A stretch of DNA of 24,144 nucleotides from positions 1-24,144 of the forward strand of contig JANPGC010000245.1 in NCBI GenBank assembly GCA_031423755.1, in the 5' to 3' direction. Positions 15,331-21,522 of this stretch are shown one piece after another. The translations under genes and the position numbers were made by a program. The DNA is from JANMEX01 sp031423755. GTDB taxonomy: Bacteria; Pseudomonadota; Alphaproteobacteria; Rhizobiales; Rhizobiaceae. The notes beneath the pieces were generated by a model. It saw nothing but the letters and a program-made list of their open reading frames with translations, was not told where the DNA came from and searched no databases. Each line of letters starts with the position of its first letter. Positions within the stretch are counted from its first letter, which is position 1.

Positions 15331-15484
15331 TTCCGGGGCCGCGTAGCGGAACCCGGAATCCAGAGCTCTGACATTTGAATTTTTTCAGCCAAATCAGGGC
15401 ATTAGATGACAAATAGTCCCAGCCGCAACGCCACACTTCCACCCCTCCGCTCTGGATTCCGGGTTCCGCTGCGCGGCCCCGGAA
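15331..15484. repeat. Long inverted repeat (REP/REPIN-like) between convergent genes
   Basis: The 36-base arms at 15331-15366 and 15449-15484 are reverse complements with a single mismatch, which in RNA would be a G-U pair. The spacer is 82 bases. Each arm starts or ends with TTCCGGGGCCGCG and includes a shorter internal dyad (GCGGAACCCGGAATCC). Such elements are typical of dispersed palindromic repeats in Rhizobiales intergenic spaces. It lies between the MATE gene and the convergent patatin gene and may act as a two-way terminator. No second copy is seen in this window. Confidence 0.75.
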
Positions 15485-15531
15485 AGACGTCCGGCCGGGA
15501 GGGACCGCCTGACTAATTACCTGCCGCCATC

Positions 15532-16392
15532 CTACTTCCCCGAAAACGCCACCGCCGCATCAATCGCGCGTTTCAACTCATCACGCACGGACACCGAAGC
15601 ATCCAATATAGTCTTGGCCTTCAAGAAATCCATCACCCTGAACTTGTTCACCGGCGGGCGCAGAAAGACCGCCGGGCGTGAGGCTTTCAGCTTCATGGCG
15701 ATGATTGACTGCATCATCAACTGGCTCGCGCCGAAAAGCACGTCAATCGTGCCCGGGGCCTTGCTCGGGTCGCCTTCGGGTCCACCGACCACGTCTATGC
15801 CAATGACGAAATCCGCCTTGCCTTCCAGATGCTCGAACGGCACCGGATTGAAAATGCCGCCGTCGATCAGGATACGTCCGTCGCGTTTGACCGCCTTGAA
15901 CAGCGCAGGAATCGCTGCTGAAGCTGCAATCGCCGAGCGCAGGTCGCCGGTCTCCATGATGACCTCTTCCTGCATGTAATAATCCGTCGCGGTGAGGCTC
16001 AGCGGTATTTGCAGGTCCTTGAAATCGCGCGCCACTTGCGTTGGCATGAAGGCTTCCACGATGTTTTCAATATCAAACTGCGTCAGTTTGAACCCGCCGG
16101 CGAAAAAGCCGCCAATGCCGGGCGGGCGCAGCTTCCAGATGCGGTTCATGACTTCCGTGCGGTTGGTCATCACCGAGAGCGTATGATCGCGGATTTCCTT
16201 GCCCGTCATGCCCGAGGCCATCGCCGCGCCCATGATCGCGCCGATGGATGAGCCCGAGATGGCCGTCGGCCTGATGCCCATTTCGTCAAGCACTTCAATG
16301 ACATGAATATGCGCCAGCCCCCGCGCGCCGCCGCCGCCGAAGGCAACCGCAAAGGTCGGGCCGCTGCTCTGCCGAGCTACCGTCATATCCAT
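15532..16392 (-). CDS. Patatin-like phospholipase family protein (RssA-like)
   Basis: A 286-residue cytoplasmic serine hydrolase of the bacterial patatin family. The oxyanion segment GGGGARG is at 19-25, the nucleophile elbow GSSIG at 47-51 (Ser49), and the catalytic Asp lies in LIDGGIFNPVP near 190. All dyad residues are present, so activity as a lipid acyl hydrolase is expected; the natural substrate is unknown. The start at 16392 is an ATG with AAGG about ten bases upstream; a TTG at 16398 and an ATG at 16386 are alternatives. It lies 49 bases downstream of rsmD on the same strand and could be in that transcript. Confidence 0.9.
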   Translation of the reverse strand: MDMTVARQSSGPTFAVAFGGGGARGLAHIHVIEVLDEMGIRPTAISGSSIGAIMGAAMASGMTGKEIRDHTLSVMTNRTEVMNRIWKLRPPGIGGFFAGGFKLTQFDIENIVEAFMPTQVARDFKDLQIPLSLTATDYYMQEEVIMETGDLRSAIAASAAIPALFKAVKRDGRILIDGGIFNPVPFEHLEGKADFVIGIDVVGGPEGDPSKAPGTIDVLFGASQLMMQSIIAMKLKASRPAVFLRPPVNKFRVMDFLKAKTILDASVSVRDELKRAIDAAVAFSGK

Positions 16393-16441
16393 GCGCAATC
16401 GACCTTTTTCAACTGGACTGGACTATACGAAAGCCACTAAA

Positions 16442-16999
16442 TCATGGCTTCCATCGGGCAAGCCGTATTGTTGTCTCACCGTATGGGCGCGTGTCGAAAA
16501 CTTCGAAATCCGCGCCAAGTTCGACGTTAGTATCCGTCGCCTCTTCCAGCATGATGACAGTACCGGCCCTCAGCCAGCCGCCCTCGGCTGCCGAACGCAG
16601 CGCCTTCTCGCCAAAACCCTTGCGGTAGGGCGGATCAGCAAAGACGATGTCGAAAATACCCATGGTTCCCGTTGGCCCAAGACTTGTCGCGTCGCGGCGG
16701 AATATTCGGCTGCGGCCTGTCAGGGCGAAATTTTCCATATTGGTGCGGATCAACCCGCGCGCTTCAGTTCCGTCGTCAACAAACAGGCAGAATTTCGCGC
16801 CGCGCGACAGGGCCTCAATCCCAAGCGCGCCGGTGCCCGCAAACAGGTCCAGCACCCGTGCATCCTGCAGCGAAACACCATCGGCATGCGCCAGAATGTT
16901 GAACAGGCTTTCGCGCACCCGGTCACTCGTCGGACGGATCGTGTCGCCCTGCGGCGTGGCAAGGCTTCGCCCGCGCAACTCGCCGCCGACAATGCGCAT
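16442..16999 (-). CDS. rsmD: 16S rRNA (guanine(966)-N(2))-methyltransferase RsmD
   Basis: A 185-residue S-adenosylmethionine-dependent methyltransferase. It starts MRIVGGELRGRSL as in RsmD, has RPTSDRVRESLFNIL (22-36), the cofactor loop DLFAGTG (51-57) and the catalytic ADPPY (121-125). It methylates G966 of 16S rRNA during 30S assembly. The length is standard. Its ATG follows immediately after the TAA of the pseudouridine synthase gene with no gap, so the two RNA-modification genes are very likely co-transcribed and coupled. Confidence 0.95.
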   Translation of the reverse strand: MRIVGGELRGRSLATPQGDTIRPTSDRVRESLFNILAHADGVSLQDARVLDLFAGTGALGIEALSRGAKFCLFVDDGTEARGLIRTNMENFALTGRSRIFRRDATSLGPTGTMGIFDIVFADPPYRKGFGEKALRSAAEGGWLRAGTVIMLEEATDTNVELGADFEVFDTRPYGETTIRLARWKP

Positions 17000-19084
17000 T
17001 TACGACCCGCGCGGCGTTCTGCCCGAAGGCTTCCCGCCAGATGGCCTGCCGCCTGACGGCTTGCCACCGAACGGCTTCGACCCACCGGGCTTGCCGCCGA
17101 AAGGCTTGGATGGTCCATCGCGCTTCACATATAGTTTGGCCGAACGCGGCTTGTCGCCCGCGCCTTCTGCGCGCGGCGCACCTTCTGAAGACCGCCCCTG
17201 ATATCCGGTGCCCTCCGTCCGCTTCGGCCGGTCGCCGAACGGCTTGGGTGAATAGGGCTTGTCGCTTCTCGGGACAAAGTCACGCTTGGGACGCTCGGCT
17301 CCATCGCCCGCAGGCGTGCGCGGCTTGTACTCGCGGCGCTCACCTGAAGGTGCATCTGCCCGCTTCGGTCGGTCGCCGAATGGCTTCGGTGAATAGGGCT
17401 TGTCGCCTCTCGGGGCAAAGTCACGCTTGGGACGCTCAGCACCATCGCCCGCCGGTGTACGCGGCTTGTATTCGCGGCGCTCGCCGGATGGAGCGTCGGC
17501 ACGCTTTGGCCGGTCGCCAAACGGCTTGGGCGAATAAGGCTTGTCGCCGCGCGGCGCATAATCTCGCTTCGGGTGTTCAGCGCCGTCGGCAGCGGGCGTG
17601 CGCGGCTTGTATTCGCGGCGTTCACCCACTGGTGCGTCTGCCCGCTTGGGTCGATCACCAAATGGCTTGGGCGAATAGGGCTTGTCTCCACTCGGTGTGA
17701 AGTCTCGCTTCGGACGCTCATCACCCTCTCGCGGCGTGCGTGGCTTGAAATCCGCGCGCTTTTCGGGCGCATTTCGTGTGCTTGGCGTGCGTGGTCCGCG
17801 CGCGGAAAATGCGCGTTTTGGCGGCTCTTGCGAACCGGTCTCGGAGCCGTCGTGAAGCTTGCTGGCGGGCTTGGGCTTTGCCCCGGGCGCGGCCCAGACA
17901 TTGGCGCCGCGCGTCGTGCGGTGCGGCACCTTGCTTTCCGTGTCTTCGCCCTTGACGAATTTCGGCTTGCGCTGGCGCTTGACGATCGGGTTGTCAAAAC
18001 CGCCGACCCATTCGCCTTGGCGACGGTTTGCCGGGCGCTCCGGACGGTCTTCTGTTTCGCGCGGCGCAAACTCGCGTCGGCCTTGCACAGGCTCGTTTGA
18101 AAACGCGTTGACCACCGGCGCCTCGAAATTCGCTCCCGCCTCTTCGATCAAGCGCTCGCCAAGCTGCTCGCGCAGCGTCCGGCCCTTGACCTCCTGCACC
18201 GCGCCTTCGGGCAGGTCGCCGAGCTGGAAAGGACCAAAAGATATGCGAATCAGACGGTTCACGTTGAGACCGAGAGAGCCGAGGATGTTCTTCACTTCGC
18301 GGTTCTTGCCTTCGCGAAGGCCAATCACCAGCCAGACGTTCGACCCCTGCTCGCGCTCGATCACCGCGTCGACGGCACCATAAAAGACGCCTTCAACCAT
18401 GACGCCTTCCTTAAGCGTATCAAGCTGGCCTTGGGTCACCTTGCCGAACGCACGGACGCGATAGCGCCGCAGCCAGCCGGTGGCGGGAAGTTCAAGCATC
18501 CGCGCCAGACCGCCATCATTGGTCAAAAGCAGCAGGCCCTCGGTGTTTATGTCCAGCCGTCCGACCGAAACCACGCGCGGCAGTTCCTCCGGCAGCGCGT
18601 CAAACACCGTGCGGCGGCCTTCCGGATCCTTGGATGTGGTCACCAGACCAACCGGCTTGTGATAGAGCCAGAGCCTTGTGCGCTCGATGGCCGGAAGCAT
18701 CTGCCCGTCTACAGAGATCCGGTCGTCGTGAGTCACAAGCGTCGCCGGTGTGGTCAAAACCTTGCCGTTGACGCTCACGCGCCCATCGGCGATCAGCACT
18801 TCCGCGTCGCGGCGAGACGATATGCCGGCGCGGGCCAGACGTTTGGCAATGCGTTCGCCAGCGGGAGCGCCAAATTCGGCGGGTGCCGGGCCGTCGCTGC
18901 GCGGACGTGAGCGCGGCGCAGAGCCGTCTTTTACGAACTTGCGCGGGCCATCGCCCGACGGCGCGTCGGCGCGCGGCTTGAAGTCGCCTCGTGGTTTAAA
19001 GTCTGTACGCGGTTTGTCGGTTCGAGGCTTGAAATCGCCTCGTGGAGGCCGTGCGTCGCGCGGCTTGTCTTTGTCGTCATTCAT
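17000..19084 (-). CDS. rluB: RluB-type 23S rRNA pseudouridine synthase with repetitive basic tail
   Basis: A 694-residue protein built on an RsuA/RluB core. A short charged N-terminal stretch has GDFKPR-type repeats (about 15-45). An S4 RNA-binding domain covers about 77-125 (KRLARAGISSRRDAEVLI). The synthase domain covers about 136-310, with catalytic Asp178 in GRLDINTEGLLLLTNDGG and RLIRISFGPFQLGDL. The remaining 380 residues are a low-complexity Arg/Lys/Pro tail, including a 47-residue unit repeated about four times, and a Gly/Lys/Pro end. The usual target is U2605 of 23S rRNA, though RluE/RsuA-like specificity cannot be excluded. The ATG at 19084 is preferred to the in-frame upstream start. 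It runs directly into rsmD. Confidence 0.9.
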   Translation of the reverse strand: MNDDKDKPRDARPPRGDFKPRTDKPRTDFKPRGDFKPRADAPSGDGPRKFVKDGSAPRSRPRSDGPAPAEFGAPAGERIAKRLARAGISSRRDAEVLIADGRVSVNGKVLTTPATLVTHDDRISVDGQMLPAIERTRLWLYHKPVGLVTTSKDPEGRRTVFDALPEELPRVVSVGRLDINTEGLLLLTNDGGLARMLELPATGWLRRYRVRAFGKVTQGQLDTLKEGVMVEGVFYGAVDAVIEREQGSNVWLVIGLREGKNREVKNILGSLGLNVNRLIRISFGPFQLGDLPEGAVQEVKGRTLREQLGERLIEEAGANFEAPVVNAFSNEPVQGRREFAPRETEDRPERPANRRQGEWVGGFDNPIVKRQRKPKFVKGEDTESKVPHRTTRGANVWAAPGAKPKPASKLHDGSETGSQEPPKRAFSARGPRTPSTRNAPEKRADFKPRTPREGDERPKRDFTPSGDKPYSPKPFGDRPKRADAPVGERREYKPRTPAADGAEHPKRDYAPRGDKPYSPKPFGDRPKRADAPSGERREYKPRTPAGDGAERPKRDFAPRGDKPYSPKPFGDRPKRADAPSGERREYKPRTPAGDGAERPKRDFVPRSDKPYSPKPFGDRPKRTEGTGYQGRSSEGAPRAEGAGDKPRSAKLYVKRDGPSKPFGGKPGGSKPFGGKPSGGRPSGGKPSGRTPRGS
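17220..17750 (-). repeat. Tandem 141-base repeats inside the rluB-like gene
   Basis: A segment starting CGCTT(C/T/G)GG recurs at 17220, 17361, 17502 and 17643, exactly 141 bases apart, encoding a 47-residue unit with DKPYSPKPFGDRPKR at its core and GERREYKPRTP after it. Copies differ by many synonymous changes but keep the protein sequence closely, so the encoded unit appears to be under selection. The first and last copies are partial. Confidence 0.9.
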
Positions 19085-19155
19085 GTCGGTTGTTGCCTTT
19101 TGCTGGCGGTTCCCTATCAGGTTGACCACGAGGAATCGAGCAGGAAATCGCCATC

Positions 19156-19611
19156 TTGGCCAAAGCCAGCACCAACATCATGGACATCGCGCTGGAGGAA
19201 GCCCGCGCAGCGGCAGCGCGCGGCGAGGTGCCCGTCGGGGCTGCCGTGGTTCGCGATGGCGAAATTATCGCAAGGGGCGGGAACCGCACGCGTGAACTCA
19301 ACGACCCGACAGCCCATGCCGAGATGCTCGTTATCCGCGAGGCGGCGTCAAAACTCCGGTCCGAACGGCTCACCGGATGCGATCTCTTTGTGACGCTGGA
19401 GCCTTGCGCGATGTGTGCCGGAGCCATCTCGTTTGCCCGGTTGGAACGGCTGTATTTTGCAGCCAGCGACCCCAAGGGCGGCGGTGTCGAGCACGGGGGG
19501 CGGTTTTTCTCGCAACCCACCTGCCACCATGCACCGGACGTTTATTCCGGTATTGGCGAAGGCCAAGCGTCTGAAATATTGAAAGAATTCTTCAAGTCAA
19601 AGCGGATGTGA
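19156..19611 (+). CDS. tadA: tRNA-specific adenosine deaminase TadA
   Basis: A 151-residue zinc deaminase that converts A34 to inosine in tRNA-Arg(ACG). The zinc site is complete: HAE at 54-56 with the catalytic Glu, and PCAMC at 83-87. EVPVGAAVV (24-32) and DPKGGGVEHGG are also characteristic. The frame opens with a TTG at 19156 that has AGGAAA about ten bases upstream; an ATG at 19180 (residue 9) is the alternative and lacks a ribosome binding site. The gene is divergent from rluB with a 71-base gap, so RNA-modification genes cluster here. The length and C-terminal helix (SEILKEFFKSKR) are normal. Confidence 0.93.
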   Translation: MAKASTNIMDIALEEARAAAARGEVPVGAAVVRDGEIIARGGNRTRELNDPTAHAEMLVIREAASKLRSERLTGCDLFVTLEPCAMCAGAISFARLERLYFAASDPKGGGVEHGGRFFSQPTCHHAPDVYSGIGEGQASEILKEFFKSKRM

Positions 19612-19613
19612 CA

Positions 19614-19635
19614 AGGGGCGGCCGAAGCCGCCCCT
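19614..19635. terminator. Bidirectional hairpin terminator, tadA / PRC-barrel gene
   Basis: AGGGGCGGC (19614-19622) and GCCGCCCCT (19627-19635) form a perfect 9-bp stem with a four-base loop. Read on the minus strand the loop is TTCG closed by C-G, the especially stable UUCG tetraloop. It lies between the tail-to-tail stops of tadA (19611) and the PRC-barrel gene (19658). Flanking T-runs are short on both sides. Confidence 0.65.
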
Positions 19636-19657
19636 GCCATGGAACCAGAAGTGCCGA

Positions 19658-20209
19658 TTACTGGACGTAGACGCGCTTGACGCGGTCATAGGTCGGCGCA
19701 TCGGTCAATTCTTCCTTGGTGGCATTGATGACCAGCTTGATGTTGTCGCCATCCGGCTGCATCTGAATGGACGGCATGGAGACGGCCACGTCCTTTTCGC
19801 CAATGCCGAGGAAGCCGCCGACACCGACGACAACGGCCTGAACCTTGCCGTCATTGGTGACGAAGAAGTCATTGACTTCGCCAATCGAAGTGCCGTCCTG
19901 CGCATACACGGTCTTGCCGATGAAATCGCTCGCGGTCATGATCTTTGCACCGGCGATGGTTTCAGAGGTCACAATTGTCGGCAATGCAGTGGTCGCCGGG
20001 CTTTCAACGGCAGTTGTGGTCTTGGTGCTGTTGGTCGTCTCCGATGCAGCCAGCGGCTTGCCGTCCTTGCACTTGACGGTGTCCAACACCTTCGTGCCAT
20101 CGCTGTTTGTGATTACGCATGCGATATCAGCATTTGTAAGCGCATCCTGAGCGAATGCTGGAAGGGAAAACGTTGACAGGACAACGGAAGCGAGAAGAAG
20201 ATTTTTCAT
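19658..20209 (-). CDS. Exported PRC-barrel domain protein
   Basis: A 183-residue protein with a signal peptide (Lys, hydrophobic core, likely cut after AFA at 20), a cysteine-containing segment (CVITNSDGTKVLDTVKC, 31-47), a Thr/Ser-rich linker (55-80) and a PRC-barrel domain at about 88-170 (ASDFIGKTVYAQDGTSIGEVNDFFVTNDGKVQAVVVGVGGFLGIGEKDVAV). PRC-barrels are small beta-barrels; exported versions in Rhizobiales have no firmly known role. The ATG at 20209 has AAGGA upstream and gives the signal peptide; the longer open frame does not. An EcfG-type promoter about 250 bases upstream suggests induction in the general stress response. Confidence 0.85.
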   Translation of the reverse strand: MKNLLLASVVLSTFSLPAFAQDALTNADIACVITNSDGTKVLDTVKCKDGKPLAASETTNSTKTTTAVESPATTALPTIVTSETIAGAKIMTASDFIGKTVYAQDGTSIGEVNDFFVTNDGKVQAVVVGVGGFLGIGEKDVAVSMPSIQMQPDGDNIKLVINATKEELTDAPTYDRVKRVYVQ

Positions 20210-20691
20210 TTTACAGTTTCCTTGATGCTGGTTTGAGAATTCATTGGAACGAGCGAAGGACGCCGCTGGCGAAAGTCGCCAAACGTCACCCGTAACTCCG
20301 GATGGTCTTGTTGTTTGCAGCCCCTTTGGCCACGCTCTGCCAGCGTCAGTTTCCACAGCTCATGGCCGCGCAAAACACACACTGCAGCAATTGAAGTGAC
20401 CAACGGTTCGCGCGCCGCCAATCACCGGTGTCACGGTTGATCTCCGCGACATTCGAGAAACGCAGACGATTCAAACTGGTTCCAAGATTAATTCTCAAGA
20501 CGTGAAAACCAGTGCCGGACCACTTCGCAGGTCAAAAGCGAAGCGGGCGGTTTCGCCGAAAGACACTCAAAAAGTGTGGCGACAAAAAAAGCGCATCGAC
20601 GACAGCCGGAAACACGGGGACGCATTGATGCGGACAATAGCAGCGCAGGAGTCTCATCTTAAAAGTTGCTCATCGCGCCTCAACAGCACGT
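20210..20691. other. 480-base stretch without a convincing gene
   Basis: Between the PRC-barrel start and the lipoprotein stop I find no recognisable gene, tRNA or strong repeat. It contains an EcfG-type promoter motif on the minus strand. Two short open frames exist: 20206-20421 minus (TTG start, stop overlapping the PRC start as ATGA) and 20502-20717 plus (GTG start, 71 residues, lysine-rich). Neither shows a good ribosome binding site or a family motif, and the second runs into the lipoprotein gene. Confidence 0.5.
20459..20483 (-). promoter_or_regulatory. EcfG-type general stress sigma factor promoter
   Basis: On the minus strand GGAAC (20483-20479) and CGTT (20462-20459) are separated by exactly 16 bases. 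This equals the published consensus GGAAC-N16-17-CGTT for EcfG/RpoE4-type sigma factors of alphaproteobacteria. Transcription would start near 20452 and read toward the PRC-barrel gene through a leader of about 240 bases. Confidence 0.55.
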
Positions 20692-21360
20692 TCAAAGCCA
20701 GGGGATATAGTCCTTGAAAGACTTGCTGCCCTTCTTTTTGCGGGCTTCCGCGCGCAGGCGGCGCTCCTTCTTGGCTTCATCTTCGCCAAGATCGCCGTAG
20801 CCAGCGCTGTCAACCGGCTGGCGATATTCGACCGGCGGCTCGCTGAGGTGCTTGCGGTTTGTCGGCGACCCGACCGCGTTGACAATTTTTCGCTCTTTCA
20901 AATTGGACCGGTCCACTTCGACCCGCTTGCGCGCATCGCGGTCGTCATTTGGATTGAGCGTCTGCTTGTAGCCCGGCTGACCCGAACCGACGTCATCGAT
21001 GATTGAGGGCTCGAAATTGGGGTCATTTTGTGCGATCGTCGCTTCCTTGCGCAGACGCGCGCGCTTTTCTTCCGGCGATTCCGGCCAAACACCGGGTTGC
21101 TTGGTCACCGTTTCCTGCGGTGCGGGCAGGCTTTGCGCCACTCCGGTCTTCAGCACATCCGGGCGCGGTTCGTACTTGATGCCGGTTGGCGGTTTTGGCT
21201 TCAGCGAAAATGCCGAGCTGACGTCTTCGACAAGCTGCGCGTTCGCTGTTTTGCCAGTGCCATAGGTCGGCGAGGAAACGCACCCTGTGACCACAAACAG
21301 CGCAGCAATTGCAGCGCCCTGCAGCAAAACCGGTTTCACCTGTGCCAAACTCATCGACAT
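20692..21360 (-). CDS. Hypothetical outer-envelope lipoprotein
   Basis: A 222-residue protein of no family I can name. The chosen ATG (21360) is preceded by GGAG four bases away; an ATG two codons later is equally possible. It begins with a lipoprotein signal: a hydrophobic stretch, then VVTGC with Cys27 as the lipidated residue. The mature part is hydrophilic and probably extended. It has a proline-rich segment (KPKPPTGIKYEPRPD, then SLPAPQETVTKQPGVWPESP), an acidic/basic middle (EEKRARLRKEATIAQNDPNFEPSIIDDVGS), and a Lys/Arg-rich C-terminus (EDEAKKERRLRAEARKKKG). It follows ileS on the same strand after 162 bases. An envelope scaffold or assembly role would be a guess. Confidence 0.75.
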   Translation of the reverse strand: MSMSLAQVKPVLLQGAAIAALFVVTGCVSSPTYGTGKTANAQLVEDVSSAFSLKPKPPTGIKYEPRPDVLKTGVAQSLPAPQETVTKQPGVWPESPEEKRARLRKEATIAQNDPNFEPSIIDDVGSGQPGYKQTLNPNDDRDARKRVEVDRSNLKERKIVNAVGSPTNRKHLSEPPVEYRQPVDSAGYGDLGEDEAKKERRLRAEARKKKGSKSFKDYIPWL

Positions 21361-21476
21361 TCCACTCCGCCGCACAAACAAAATGTGCCGAAGAACGGGC
21401 TTTCCACGCCAATTCCGGCAACAAGATGACCGCATATAACCCGAAGGCGCGGCGCGCGACAATGATTCATTATGCT

Positions 21477-21521
21477 GCCGCACAGGCTTTTGGATTCATT
21501 GCGCCGCCGCACAGGCTTTTG
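21477..21521. repeat. 16-base direct repeat just past the ileS stop
   Basis: GCCGCACAGGCTTTTG occurs at 21477-21492 and again at 21506-21521, 29 bases apart. The right copy ends one base before the ileS stop codon, so on the minus strand both copies follow directly after ileS. It may reflect a small duplication at the gene end. Confidence 0.7.
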
Positions 21522-21522
21522 A

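Noticed and set aside
15263..15531. tRNA or small RNA gene in the MATE/patatin spacer
   Set aside because: The strong secondary structure is explained by the long inverted repeat; no tRNA arms or conserved T-loop sequence are seen.
17220..17750. Possible CRISPR array from regularly spaced repeats
   Set aside because: The 141-base period has no distinct short repeat and unique spacer; the whole unit repeats and lies in a coding frame.
17125..18069. 314-codon alternative frame on the same strand inside the rluB repeats
   Set aside because: The tandem repeats keep all frames open; the synthase frame is the one with conserved domains and conserved repeat protein sequence.
20502..20717. Possible small gene encoding a 71-residue lysine-rich protein
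   Set aside because: It has a GTG start without a ribosome binding site, no family motif, and its end overlaps the lipoprotein gene on the other strand. It stays possible but unsupported.
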